The translations under genes were made by a program, and so were the position numbers. The notes below the pieces were generated by a model. The model made no database searches, was not told the DNA's origin, and saw only the letters and a program-made list of their open reading frames with translations. A stretch of 64,000 bases of DNA from the NCBI RefSeq assembly GCF_051020975.1, contig NC_135035.1, positions 11,904,001 through 11,968,000 of the forward strand, read 5' to 3'. Numbering within the stretch: the stretch's first letter is position 1; each line of letters opens with the position of its first letter. Positions 24,061 to 37,300 of the stretch are shown one piece after another. Source of the DNA: Osmia lignaria lignaria (taxonomy: Eukaryota > Arthropoda > Insecta > Hymenoptera > Megachilidae).

Positions 24061-26480
24061 ATACCTAAAACGTCATTGAACGTTGTGGATTCCCCAAACG
24101 ACCGAAAGGGAGCTGATGGTGAGGTTCGAAGGGCAAGGAGCTCGGACAGACGAAGAAATTCCGGTAATGAAAGGGCTGAAAACCGCGGGTTCGCGGTTCG
24201 GTACCGGTAAGAAAGAAAAGGGGAAGCCAACGGAGTAACGTAGTTGATGGAGGTGGGTGGAGGAGGCGGTGGCTGTTACGGAGAGGTGGAAGCGGTCGCT
24301 GGAGGATGGACCTCAGCATTGGTATACATTGGGTAGGGGAAGCGGAGGAGGAAACAGCGAGGTGTGCACAGGTGAGAGAAGCAGTAACGACGACTTGAAG
24401 GTGGAGATAGAGATGGGTGGTAGTCGAAAAAGAGGAGGCAAGAATCGCGAGAATGTTATCGAGGTTCTTTCCTAGGTCTTTTCAAGAATTTCCCCTCCTG
24501 GCAATGGTTTTATCATTCATAGAAATTTAGAAAATGAGGAAACCAAAGTCAGTGCTGTTTTATCATTAACCCTATCTTACTCCTTGTATGTTTTTTGTAC
24601 GTTTTTACATAAGTCACAATGCCATATTTTCCTTTATTCATTTCTCAACAAGATGGTCAAATATTTTCGTCATCAACTACAATAGAAGCAGAGGAAAGTT
24701 GAAGCAACAATAGCAAAAGGCTACATCATGGGCTGGAGTGGATTAGAGTGGAGTTGGCACATCCCCTAACTGTACTAAAATTGTCAAATTTCTAATATGC
24801 AAAATTTCATATAACGGAAACAAAATAAAATTCTACAGGGTGGAGGGCAGCCTGCAATCTGGTAGGGCCAGATCCCCCTTCTTCCTACCTGGGGACAAAA
24901 AACGTCACAACAATCATAATTTAATATTAAGGAAGAGCAAAATCGAAGTAAGCAGTGGTTGAAACAATAGCGACACAGGATGAAAGGAGAAGGAAAGAAA
25001 GTATAATAGAAGAAAGAAGAAGAGGTAAGCTGCGAGTGGAGGCACAGGTAAGGGGGTTAGTTAGGCGCGTGGGGCCACGCGCGTTCCCACGGTTTCGAGA
25101 GGCATATCGCACCAGCCCTCCGTTTCGCTTCCCTCATCCTCTCAACCCCTCATCCCCTCTTCGTCTTCATGGAAGGCCAGCTCTCGATGCTTATACAACA
25201 TCATATACGGCTTCAAGTGTATGCATACACTTACAGATCACGTGGACGCGTACGTACATACACGTATGTACATATATCCAAGCAGAATACCCCGCCAACG
25301 ACCGAGAAGTTCCTGGGCCTACTACACCCCCTCGATCTCGCCCATTCCGTAGCCTCGTCCTTCCTCCTCGCTAGCGTTGGCGGCGCGGCGCGGCGCGGTC
25401 ACCTCTGACCTCCCATTACCGGCTCGACTGACCGACGACTCGACTCCCTCGCACATGCACGCTGCCTCTTCAAGATATAGACGTACACGATGCTTGGACG
25501 AGCCTTGTCCGACCGGATGGATCCTCGGGAATTTCGAGGAATTGAATGTTGGGGTAGATTTCAAATTGTGGAGGTGGCTCCAACGTTGGTACCAAGAGAA
25601 TTCCTGTAGGTCTTTGAGGGGTTCGCGTACGGTGTTAATGGTGCTGTTAACAGATTTCAATCGCAGCTGGGTTAATTCTTGTGGTCTCCAAGAATGTCCT
25701 TCAATGTTGTTCGTATTCCAGCAAGAGTTATCAAAGAAGGGTGTGCAGTTCAAAACATGAATTCAATTTAACAACACCTAAGTAGAAATGGTCCGTGTTT
25801 AAAGGGTTAAAAAGTATGCTGTTTCACTTCGCGAGCATCTTCCGTTTCGGTGGAAGAAGAAGCCGTGTCGTTAACACGAAGATACGATCCTTCGACAACG
25901 TCATACCGTTTAACGCCCCTTTCGCCTCCGAGAACTTCTCCTAATGGATTCGCCGGCCTACTTCAAATTGCCGCGGGAACTGATGCTCCGGTTGCTTCGA
26001 AAGAACTTATTTAATGACGGTGGATCGGTACAAACAAACCTGTTCGCGCAATTTTCGACGCAGTTACTCGATGCATTCCTCCTTTAATGCATTTCTCAAA
26101 TAATATTCAAACTTAATGGGTATATTATTCACTACTCATATAACACTACATCATCATCAGTGGATCACCCTTCAAATTCGACACCAACAAATAGTATATT
26201 TTCGCTAAAGTGTAAAAAGTACCGAAACAAGGTAGAGAGAGTGGCAGACGGGGGCTGTGTGGGGGTCCTGATCGTGGAGCGCCGCCAAAGAAGACGCTCA
26301 CAGATATTCCCAAGAGCAAAAGCCTGCAACCGAGGTCACTCCTCCTCGTGGGAGGGCCCCCAGGCGCCGCGTAGCCTCCCCCGTCGGCTCGGCCAGCTAC
26401 GAAAAACAAGACTTTATGGAGCTATATCGCAAGAGGAGTACGCGCGAGCTACAGTTGCCTCGTTCAGGGCCGGCTGAAGG
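24061..26480. other. GC-rich intergenic region
   Basis: CpG-rich purine and pyrimidine blocks at about 24070-24480, 24930-25470, 25800-26060 and 26220-26480, with open frames on both strands that overlap one another and show no domain. A short (GGCGC)n tract is at 25380-25398. Non-coding is the best reading. Confidence 0.4.
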
Positions 26481-29210
26481 ACAGAGAAACCCTGAATAAC
26501 CGAGTGGTACAGCAGATGAAAAAATCTGCTGTGAATAATTGTTCGAGAAACTCTGACTGGATTAACTTATTCATGATTAAGAGACCATATATGGATTTAG
26601 ATGACATGGTAGATCGTATAGACCATAAATGTCCAATCTAGGTTGCATCGAGTGAAGAGGAATCACGTTGGGCTGCATAACATAAGTTCTATTTGCAAAA
26701 ATTTCCATTATTTTTTTTGTTCCGAATATCTAAATAAGTAACAATTATTTATTACATTATTAATGACTATAATACGTATTCAGATTTTTGCGAAGTACCT
26801 ATCCGAATATCGAGGATGTGTAAAATATTTATGAACCAGTTCCAATGAAAATCAACCACATCGATAGAACGAGAAGCGTTTCTTGTAAATGATCAAGAAT
26901 GATCATTTCTTGTAAATCTAGTCAAGCGAATAGAACGATCGTCTGTAGAACAAGCTCGTAATCGACTTGTAGTCAGCCGAGTTACTTAGTGATTACTCGT
27001 TTATCTAGTCTATCCTCGTTCCCTTCTTTTTCATCGTGTTTAATCAAACTTGTACAATATCGGCTATTCAGTGATGCATGGAAGGTATTTTGTAATCGAT
27101 GACACTGTTGATAATATCACATCGATAAAATCCAATATCATTGGATTAATTAAATCGCCTGTCTTGTAGGTGTGCTTCAACTATTTAATTTAATTACTAA
27201 AACAAATAAATATAAAGTACTATACATACAATTATGTATAGAGTAGATTCTAGGAATGAATTTGTCAAGCTTTTAAACTGTTTAATTTAATTTAAAGAGG
27301 GAAGGAAAATAGAAATGTATCATTTTCATCATAAATTATGGTGGTGGAAGGATGGTTTTGAATGATAAAAGCAATTCCAGCGAAATGAGTGCGCGTGCTG
27401 GGTAGAAGGCGAGGTACGAGCGAAAGGTTCATTAACTGGACTGTACTCTCAAGAACGAGATAATTAACGCGTTAAACCGGCGCCACGTCAGGTTATCGGG
27501 CCTCTCCCCGTTTAATTACGTATACCTACGTGTTGTCGCTACTCTATTCAACCACCGGTGATACACGTCCACGCTTTTGGTTAAAGTTGAGCCAAAGGGC
27601 TGTAATTATAGGTAATCATTACTTTTGCAGAGAAAACTTGATACCATATACATATGTACTTTTTCATTCGAAACACGTTCGATGATTATTATCATAGATC
27701 GAAATCACGACTCTACGTGGTATTCAATAATTGCCCGACACGTGATCCGTCATACGTACCTAATAAAAACTGTCCGATAGAAGTTGGATTCGAAGGAGAA
27801 ATCGCGAGGTCGCCGCCGCCGCGAGTCCGAATGAGTCCCACGCAGAGACGATGATTAAAATTGTAAATATGTACGGTCGACCCCCGGTGTTACGACCTTT
27901 GCGCACCTACGGCACCCCACCGACTCACCCCATATATCAGCGGATATTAGATTATGGTAAGAGGTGAGCATTAACGAACGTGGATTCGCGCACACCTCAT
28001 TTACCGCCCTTAGACTTCGTTCAATGTACCATTTTTCACCCAACTGCCACGTCTTCGTCCCGTTCGCCGGTTTCTCCCTTGGGAGCTGCGAGAATCTCGC
28101 TTTTTTATCCGCTCGAGGTATCAAACGATTATCGTGAATAATTGATCTAATATGAGAGGGATCCAACCGCGAGGAGGATACATTTGTTCTCGTTACAAGT
28201 AGGTGAAGGTTTCGATGAAAGGTACCTTCGATGGGGCTAATTGGATGCAGTCTTTACCAAATCATTTTTATTTCTTCTTTTTATTACCTAATTGGAAATT
28301 TGAAAGTGATTGGATTGTGAAATATCGGGATAATTTGGATTTATTGTTCTTGATTGATCGTTAATTATGGAGATAGGTATAGTCTGGATAGCATGATTGC
28401 AATTTTGTTATTAAATATTCGAATTCTGATTATTAGAAATAGAAAATAAGTATAAATTTCTTCAGAGTCAATGTTTCGCGAGGGTTTTCATAGAGCGACG
28501 GAGTTTGCTTGGCGACACAACCCCGTGTACCGAGCTCCCCCTTCGGGTTTGTTAAGGGCAGCGTGGGTGTATCGACGGAGACAAGATGAACGTTAGAACA
28601 CGGACGCGGTCCTCCTTCGGCAACGTTCGACCGGTAATGCATGGGTTTTGTGTCGCGGCGGGCGGCACACTTTGTAACGACCGCGGTCTTTTGATTCGAT
28701 TAATCTTCGATGTATGTATATACACGCGCTACATATATTCAGGGAAATATAGCTGAACGCATGAGCCAGAGAAACGTGTGCGTACGTTTGTATGGCATAC
28801 TGCTGGGACCGCCGATACATTCGGAAATAAAGTGTCGTGCTGCGCGGATGGGAGCCGTCCGAGTCGGCCTGCCGCTAAGCGCCATGAAAATATTGCCCCC
28901 TGCTCGACCTGCATCCGCACCCCTTTACCACTTTCTATCTGACAGCTAAGCCGATTTCTCTTTTTCACGAGATATGGGAGGAAGGTTGCGGCTCGAAAGA
29001 CAAAAATTTCATCATTTTTATATAGTAAAACAGTATGGCGGCTCTCTTAAACATTCGGGATGTTGGGATGTCGCTACCCACCATTAAACGACTAATTTTG
29101 ATGAACCTCCTAAATGAGATGAATAAGAAACGACTAGAAGACGTGGAAAAGAAGGTCCATTCATAAAGGTCAATCACAGTCCCGTATATAAGTTTCTTCG
29201 AAATCAAGCA
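26481..29210. other. Intergenic DNA with repeat copy at 27.3 kb
   Basis: An AT-rich first part, then GC-richer blocks at about 27390-27540, 27770-28170 and 28470-28960. AATCCAAT (27129-27136) and ATTGGATT (27140-27147) form a perfect inverted repeat with a 3-bp spacer. A 29-bp segment at 27301-27329 recurs at 32647-32675. No gene is supported. Confidence 0.4.
27301..27329. repeat. Dispersed repeat, copy 1
   Basis: Matches 32647-32675 at 28 of 29 positions, the only difference being A27308 against G32654. Weaker similarity continues downstream in both copies, through TATG and a GG-rich stretch. Confidence 0.8.
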
Positions 29211-30015
29211 GAATTCCTTAGAAGAGTGTCGGCGGAGCGAGGATAGCCGCCGGGGTGAGTGTGTGTTGGTCGATTTCTGTTGTCATCGTGGTCTGGAGAT
29301 GGACGTGAGAATGCGAATTCGTAGGTAAGGGGGCGTAAGAGGGCCGTCAGAAGGCCTTAGGCTGGCTCATTACCAGCAATTGTGGCCGAACGGCACCCTG
29401 CAGAGTGGTACACGGCTGCACCGGCCTCCGCCGACCCGAACCACTGCCTGAATCTTCACCGCCGCTGACCGCGAGCCTGCCCCCGCCTGTCGCACGACAA
29501 CGGAATTTAATTGCTCGATCAATCATTATTTTCCTGACTCCATGATCACTACTGTGAACACCTCTTCTAGATCTTCTAGATCTAGATGATTCCTTTTCCT
29601 TATTTCCAATCGTTTTTCCGGACGATTGACGATTTCTTATAAATTGGAAAGGCTTCAAGATCTCTACCAAAGCCCCGTGTAAGATTCAACAAAAGACGCC
29701 TTCTAATCAAACACGATGTATGTAGTTGCTTGACAAAGAACCAGGAAACACATTCCCCCATCGATGAAGAAACCGCGGCTGGTTATCAATCGAATTAACA
29801 GAATACATTAAGTACATCTGGTGGTTATTCAAGCATCGGCGCGGATAGCGGTACGCATAAAATTCCAGCTAATTCCCTGTCATCATTGTCACAATGAAAG
29901 GCTAAACACACGATGTTCAAAGAATAATCCAGCGATCGAATCTCCGGTCGGCTTGGTCCCTTTGATGACTGCGAATAGATCGTCACCACGCGCTGGCCTC
30001 TTGAAAGAAGAAGAA

Positions 30016-30054
30016 AGGAAGGAAGGAAGGAAGGAAGGAAGGAAAGAAGGAAGG
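30016..30054. repeat. (GGAA)n microsatellite
   Basis: About nine GGAA tetramers with one GAAA interruption near the end. Confidence 0.9.
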
Positions 30055-30190
30055 AGAAGAGTTGAGACAGCGTGGAGACAAAACGAACCAATTCTCGGGC
30101 TTTTACGATCATTCTCCACGCTCTCACCGCGTCATTAGCTGCTTGCTGGATAGATACAAGCTCGTATTACGAAAGGGAATCCCCCTTCCC

Positions 30191-30220
30191 GTCGCGTCGC
30201 ATCGCGTCGCGTCGCGTCGT
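30191..30220. repeat. (GTCGC)n pentamer tract
   Basis: Six GTCGC-type pentamers, two of them variant (ATCGC at 30201 and a terminal GTCGT). The same motif or its complement recurs at 39901, 44975, 45048, 49557, 55399, 59173 and 59824. Confidence 0.85.
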
Positions 30221-31140
30221 TGAGACTCACCCTTTCCGAGAAACAATCTGTTACAGTGGTCCACTTGAATGGCGAAACGTAAAAATACCCCTCGAGTTCC
30301 CACGTGGCCGGCTCAATGGACCGGCTCATGGCAAGAAGGGGAGGGAGGAGGATCCTCGAGGACGGCAGACGGAGTAGAAGGATCAAGCACGAAGAAGTTG
30401 ACCTGTGATGAAGAAGGAGAGGACGACAGAGGGGGAGGATGGATTCGTCGCGGAGTGCGGTTTTCAACGAAGCCAATTATTAGATGCGTCTCGAGGCAAA
30501 GAGACGAAGAAAGGAGCCCCGGATATCGATGTGAAATACGTGGGAATTTATATTTTGTCGTGTACGTAATTGGGAACGCGTCGCGTGAAAATACCGTGGG
30601 TTATCTTTCTGCACGTTTCTATGTCACCGTAAGAAATTTAAGTGGAATTTTGGAATTAATTAGAAATAATTTTTCCAATATATCGTACATATGAAACTCT
30701 TTAATTAATCTCTGCAGGTTGAAGGGGTAACTAGTGCAAAATCGTAATGACAAGAGTCATTCTTCTGCATTGGACATAAAATTGTAACGCACCCTTGTGT
30801 ATCGTCTTAAAGTCACGGCCACGTATGACCGCTCATTTAGGAGGGCCATTCATCCTCGAGACACTTCTCTTGTCCAGCGCAGCGGTCTGAGAAAGCACCG
30901 GTACGATATTTCTCTCCCTGTCTATCATTTTCTCTTTAGGCCCGTGCAGGCCTCATTCGAAATGGAACGAAACGAATTACCCGCGTTGTCGAGGACACGT
31001 GCTCTTCGGGACTCGTCGCGTATCCCTTCGTCTTCTCTTTCCCTCTTTAATTGTGTGACGGCCGCTTGGGCGGGCACCGCGAACAGGGTGGGCGGTGGAG
31101 AGAGGGATCAAACATTTATTATTCCGAGGGATAAGTCCCT

Positions 31141-32600
31141 GTAAATATGTACAACGAAAATAAAGAAACAAAAAGGAGGGGACGAATGGAATGTTAACCC
31201 TTTCAGACCCCTTTGCGTACTTTCGGTGCATTATATCTTAGTCGCTCTTCGTGGTTGTTGGCTGCTTCCTTCCTTGAAATATGTACTTTTTCTTGAAGAA
31301 TGGTTTTGTTGCTGCGGCCATTTCGCGTTTTCATTTATTTTGGAGCGGCGAAGCTTTTGGCTCCTCTGAAAGGCTAAAGAGCTTATGTTAAGTTAGGTGG
31401 GATTGGGGTTAGTATCCCTCCGCCCCATTTTATTTCCTTTCACCTAGACAAATGTACCCTGACCAATAGATACACCTTCTTCTTTTTCTTGTTTCTCCCT
31501 GTCTACTTGCTGCATCTTTGTGCAGGTCGGCTAAATCGAAGAGAGGAGACGCCGCCGCAGGGACACTCGTTCCTCTGACAATGGTCCATCCGACCGCCAT
31601 TGTATCCAGCTACATTAATTGTCTCTTTGAAGACCGATACCTGCTCCTCCCTATTTCATTCCTTATCTCATGTTTCGATTCTGGCACCTTTTTATACATT
31701 GATCTTGTTGTTGGTAGGGGTTGATAAGGGATGAAGAGACAGATCAAAAAGCTGTGATGTTCAAGGTTTGAATCTGAGGGGAAGAAGGTGAAACGTTTAC
31801 TTCTTTGTAAGGGAGGAGTGATTGATGTTTGAGTTTGGGGTTAGAGATGTGTAAATAGAGGATGTTTCATCTTGATCCGAATCGGATCAGAGGTAAACAG
31901 GGGACAATAAGTACTGATGATTATTGTTAAAAATTTGAAAGTATTAGTCAATCTTTTAACTATTTTCTTGAGAAAATTCTCGTATTAATAATTAAGCATT
32001 ACGAAATTCTCTTTTCTAACTGATAGTCAATTTTTCAGTCATCTTTGACAAATAAGAAGTATTAAAAATTATTAGAAACAGGTGACCGTAATTAATATCA
32101 GCCAAATTACCATATCCTTCTCGGTAAGTTGCTTTCAAAATCACCGAATTTGACGAAAAACGAGCCACTGAGATCGTCCAGCGAGATCCCCGTAAATCGT
32201 TGGACGATGTTCGCTGAATTACGAGCGATATCGAAGAAGGGCACCGGCGATATAATTAAGGAGACGATCATCCTCTGCTCGTGTCTCGCGTTGGAATCCA
32301 AATTTTATGTCGGTATCATAAAAGCGCGTGACGGCAGAAGAATTAGGACGGCACTCAATCCCTCCACCGTGGTCCTAATAAGGACCACTAGAAATATATA
32401 AAGGTTAATTCACGCTGGAACTGTCTATCAAATTAACCACTTTTAAAAAGTTAAAAAATTGGCAAAGAAAACAATATTTGTTGTAATTTATAAGAAACTC
32501 CACAGAAGATAAGGGGGTTAAATGAGGGTTAATTTGTAACGATGATGGATTTTCATATCATTTGAAATACATATTACAGTAGATTGTCGTTATACCGTCA
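31141..32600. other. Intergenic DNA, nothing supportable
   Basis: Mixed to AT-rich sequence. Short open frames at 31518-31724 and 32107-32401 have no recognisable product. Confidence 0.4.
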
Positions 32601-32646
32601 CCGCGCGAAAAATTTGTAATGCTTCCGGGCTCTCATTTGAAGGGAG

Positions 32647-32675
32647 GAAGGAAGATAGAAATGTATCATTTTCAT
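32647..32675. repeat. Dispersed repeat, copy 2
   Basis: 28 of 29 bases identical to 27301-27329. It sits about 135 bp upstream of the diverged block at 32811. Confidence 0.8.
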
Positions 32676-32810
32676 AGACTATGCTGGCGTAAGGGTGGCA
32701 GTCGAAAGACAGTCTGGGCGGCAGGCGGAAGATCGAACAACCGTGTCCGTGAGCCTTAAATCAACGAGGTTTAGATAAAGAGAGAGCATTGCAAAGGAAG
32801 AACGATATAT

Positions 32811-32946
32811 GGATGAGTAATATGGGTTCTTCGCTACCCTCACGAGGACGAGGCAGAAAAGAAGACGAGGGTGTCGCGATTCCCTGCTGTGCATTGATGG
32901 CCTCATCTAGCCTAGAAGAGCTCGGGAATTCAGCGGTAATTATCTT
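32811..32946. repeat. Diverged repeated block, copy A
   Basis: Shares GGATGAGTAATATGG (starting 32811), CGAGGGTGTCGCGA (32866-32879) and a following TTGATGG/CTGATGG and GGTAATTA series in the same order with 34144-34305. The shared words are exact, the sequence between them has drifted. Confidence 0.6.
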
Positions 32947-33324
32947 TTCTTCGGGCCGACGGCAACCAGAGGTGTTTCTGCTGTAATCGGTCCTCGAAAG
33001 CCTGGATCTGAACTTCCATCAAGATGTTCCTTGATCGTCACGTAATGATCTGCTGAATCTGTTGGCAATTTTTAACGAATCTGGAAGTGTATTAATTGAT
33101 TAACCCTTTTCCTCTTAACGACGTACAGTAGAATTTCATGTATTTGGAGTATATTTGTGCAAATAAAAATTTTATTGAATTATCATTATTGCTTACGTTT
33201 CTTGGAATTGTAAAGCCATAACCTGGAATCATTTCCTGAAATGGCTCTCACATGGCCTTCCATCCTTGACCTATTTCTTATTCATCTTTTCAAAAGTTCC
33301 ATATAATCCTTATGAAAATTGCTC

Positions 33325-33386
33325 TTCGGTCCTTCGGTCCTTCGGTCCTTCGGTCCTTCGGTCCTTCGGTCCTTAGGTCCTTAGGA
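33325..33386. repeat. TTCGGTCC octamer tandem repeat
   Basis: Six perfect tandem copies of TTCGGTCC, then one TTAGGTCC variant and a partial copy. A short minisatellite. Confidence 0.95.
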
Positions 33387-33399
33387 AAGCCTCTCGAAG

Positions 33400-34140
33400 G
33401 CGAGTTACCATGTGGAACAAAAGAAGGAATAAAGACCGGCGGCGCGAGTCAGGTGCTAAATAATTTCTGTCCCAAAGCCAGGAAAAAACGATCCGCTATC
33501 TTCGATTCTTCCACGGCCACATGACGTGGATATAAGTTACGAGCGTTCGAATAATTACACGGTTCGGGTTCGAGTTGAGTCGCGGTCAGCGGAAGGCAAA
33601 AGACAATTTTACGCAGCGGGGCACCGTGGTCCCAGGCGACCCAGTGGCAATCTTCTCTTCTGCCAACTATTCTGACCCATGAAATCGACAGGCTCTTTTT
33701 CACGGAAGAATCAGCTATCGAGAGCTTTTAATGTATCCCCAAAATGAAATATTATACGTAGGATGTATTTTTCTTCAACGCTGACTGATATTCGTTTTGA
33801 TAAATCATTAGATTGCTAAAAATTATTGGAACTAAAAAGTTTCATGGCACAATAGTTGTCTAGAGGTACAAAAATAAAGTTACAATCATCATAGACGTTA
33901 ATCAACTTATCAACAACCCAAAGAACTTGAAAATAAACAAATTTTCTCGCGCACTTTGGCACAAACAGGGGTCGCGGAACGGTGACACTCAAAGATTTAC
34001 GATATTATTCATTACTTATTTCGAGAAAGAATGGAGGAGAGGCAGAAGAGGCCGAAATATATCTCTTTCACCACTTTGGACGCGAGTCGGTGCAGCCGAG
34101 TAGCAGCGTATAATCGAGAAGCAGGTAGTCGTATATCGGT
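33400..34140. other. Intergenic DNA between repeat copies A and B
   Basis: A GC-richer block at about 33400-33690 followed by AT-rich sequence. No gene is supported. Confidence 0.4.
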
Positions 34141-34143
34141 CCT

Positions 34144-34305
34144 GGATGAGTAATATGGCGGCCCTCGCTGATCGTGTCCGTGGAAAGATGCATATAATAC
34201 ATAGAGAGAGGGAGGGACGAGGGGCGAGGGTGTCGCGACATCCCGCTGAGCGCTGATGGATCCCTGGGTCCTAGGGGTCCCGGGTGCACGATTTCGGTAA
34301 TTAGC
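34144..34305. repeat. Diverged repeated block, copy B
   Basis: Same orientation and order of shared words as copy A, 1.33 kb away: GGATGAGTAATATGG at 34144, CGAGGGTGTCGCGA at 34225-34238, CTGATGG, then GGTAATTA near 34294. A weaker third relative may start near 29032 (GTATGGCGGCTCTC). Confidence 0.6.
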
Positions 34306-37300
34306 TTTTTCGTTCAGTGCCAATTACGCCGCGAGTGATTTACATAAAGCAGGCCCATGGACCCGCTTGTCGGATAGCACCGGCCGGACTAATGAAGGCA
34401 ACTTTCTATATTGACGGATGTCCCTTTGGGTAGCTATGATCAGGTCAGGGCACCGCCATCCCTCGGAAGCACATAGCTACTTGCACCGTTTTAGTGCATT
34501 TTTATAAAACAAAAAATAAAATTGTTGATAAACAGTTTATAGTACCTATAGGCATAAAGATAAAAAAGGATAACATTTATCCCATTAATTTTGTATAAAA
34601 TCAATAAAAGGAACTGTACAGGAAAATATTCATGAAAGCCATAAAGTGGAGAAAATATAATCACATATTTTACCTTTCTTATTGGAACAGGTTTTATGAG
34701 TAGACCCAACAGGAAATTGATTCTTACGTAACATGGAAATAAATCAAAGATAATCATCAGACGAAAATTCAGTTCATTGAAACTTTAAAATCAACCTAGA
34801 AAAACAATTATCAAATATTTAATAAAATAACATATCGTAAGTGTTTTCTACCCTTGTATTTTCTCTAAGGAAACCTCGTTGCTCCTTACTGTACCACCAA
34901 AAACTTTCCATCCTAATACATTACCCACGCCATATTTACGATTTTCAGCTTCCTATGACGTCAGTCCGCGAAAATCCATATATCAAAGTTAGAAAGCGCA
35001 TCCGAGAGACGATGAGTACCAGAGCCGAGAATTCTTCAAAGGTGATCAGCGGGGGTCCTCCCGAACGGTCCCACCTCACGACACACGGAATTATTCTTTG
35101 GCAGCCATGTGTTGGCCAGTCAAAATTTGTGGTTTTCCTTAAACGGCAGCTTCCTCGTGTTTCCACTGGCTGGCAGGTTCACCCCTTTTTCGGAAAAAAA
35201 AAAAGAAAAAAAAAAAGGGGAACGTTATTAATCGTGGTGCGGTGGCCGTTGAAAAGAGAGGCAGAGACAAGGAGCACGAGGGCAGTACGTCGTTCTACCT
35301 GACACCAGAGGAGGATGCTCAGGTAGCCGGAGAATCCTTTGACCTTTCCACCGGCTGTCCTGCGGGATACGTCTCGTTCCTGTCCACCTTCTGTCTTTTC
35401 TCACCGAAAGAATTCCGCCAGCGGCCGATTCCTCGAGAGAGGGCGGGGTAGCCTGGTCTTCGGTCAGCTCCCGCTATTCATTTTGCTGCCTCCGAGAGAA
35501 TGGGAGAATTAATAAGTGACATCTAGCCGGAGAAAAGGTTTTACGCGGCTCGCGAGCAGAACAGAAAACGAGAAGGGAAAAGGGAGGACTTTTTCAGCTC
35601 CCTTTCACGCGTACCGTCTTCGATTCGCCGCGGACTTCTTCTTTGTTGTGCCGGTGCTGCCCTTTGTCAGCGAGCCGAGAAACGAAACACCTTGTCTTAG
35701 GTCGCGTATAACACAATGCCCCGCACGATAAACCCAAATGGGAGACATGGGTCGCCTGACACCCTACCACACACCCCTTCTTCCTTTTTTCTTGTAGCCT
35801 GCCTTTGAAGGGATGGTGACACGGGACACGTGCTCCTTTTGGTAATTATGAACCATGACAGTGAACTAATGATGGTGTTCCGTGAGTTTTTTAACGTTGC
35901 TGTCTTATGGAACAAATGTTACATTTGGTATATAATAATATTGCTTGGTAATACTACTATTTTATAGGGTAAGCTATGTACATTAATTTTGACACTTTGA
36001 GTAAATTTAGATAATATTATTATCACAGAAAAGTACTAACCTCCAGAGGTTATCCGAAATTTTCGAATTTTCTCATTCTTTAATACCTGTCCCATTTGAT
36101 CCAGCCAACCTTTCCTTATCTTAACTTTCCTACTCTTCCATTATCGATTCAAAATTCCATGGAACACATTCACAATTCCACTGGCAGTTCACAGACACAG
36201 AAAAATGATCTTCCAAGTAACTTCACCGATCAAATTTCGATCAGCTATCAAACTCAGGTACTCACGCCTAAGTGTCAGATCTCGTGTTCACGAACAAGAT
36301 AGGAAAGAAGTGGTATTACGTTAAAGGAGGACACCGCAACGATCTCAGGGTGTACCGTTCGAAACGCCCGAAGGATATGCCGTGGAGGATGCAAAAAAGG
36401 TAGGATGATCGGGCAGCACTTCCCACGAAGTGTGCGAGCGATCAATGGGGGAAGCGAGCCGCTGCATGACGAATGGGGGCGCAGCCAATTTAGATGCATA
36501 GAGGTCGTGGCATAGGGTCGTCCGACGACCTGTCGTGTCTCATTCCTCCGACGACTACGTCTACGGGTCTCTTTCATTCGGCGTAACGAGGACGATCGTG
36601 CTTGCTTACGTTCAGCTTTTCTTGCATGCTCATTATCGAAACCGGTGAAAGGCTGTGCCACGTTTGATGCTGGACATGAAATCCATCTCTAATCAACTGG
36701 GTCTAGATCGTCAGTCGCGAAGATGGTCTTTGATGGTTCGATCCAGAGATTAGGAAATGCAGAGACAATTCACTGAATCTATGAAGTTTGATTGAAATTG
36801 CAGATGTTATCATCAGCAGCAAACAGTTAACCCCGGCAGCAACCCTGAAGAAGCCAACACAGAAAATTTGTACATTCTCCCATATATCACATTAGGATCG
36901 ATATTGTCTCGCGTCCTGGGTGGCACACCAGTATAATTACTAACGCGAAACTGTGGGTCAGCTTGCTGATTGGCCGATTAAGGCTCGCGATGACGAAGAC
37001 CTCTCAGAGGCAGATGGAAGGTTACGAAGGACGAACACTAGCATTGCGTCTTCATTAGAAATCCTGAGAATCACCCAAATTGATAACGGCATCCGAAGGC
37101 TGCTGTAAGGGTTCTCGTAATACTTTAAAGAGGACTCACCTCCACCCTCGCGCAGCGGGGTGTCTTCGGATACGAAATAAGAAGAGGCCACTTTTGCCTC
37201 TTCTGTTTTTCCAGTTGCTTTTCGTGATCGTCTATTTACACTGATAAAATAAATAAATAAAATTTCTAGTCGCAAAATAATTTCTTTAAAATATACTCAA
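34306..37300. other. Intergenic DNA, nothing supportable
   Basis: AT-rich at 34480-34960 and 35920-36270, mixed elsewhere. The open frame at 34841-35302 (153 codons without recognisable domain) and minus-strand frame at 36275-36661 are judged chance. A-rich tract interrupted by G at about 35193-35216. Confidence 0.4.

Larger units (their letters stand above)
29211..31140. other. CpG-rich intergenic region with simple repeats
   Basis: GC-rich over most of its length, with many overlapping open frames on both strands and no recognisable domain. Holds the (GGAA)n tract and the GCGTC pentamer tract listed separately. TTCTAGATC is directly repeated at about 29564-29581. Confidence 0.4.

Noticed and set aside
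33325..33386. Possible CRISPR-like array
   Set aside because: Contiguous 8-bp tandem repeat without spacers, in a eukaryotic genome.
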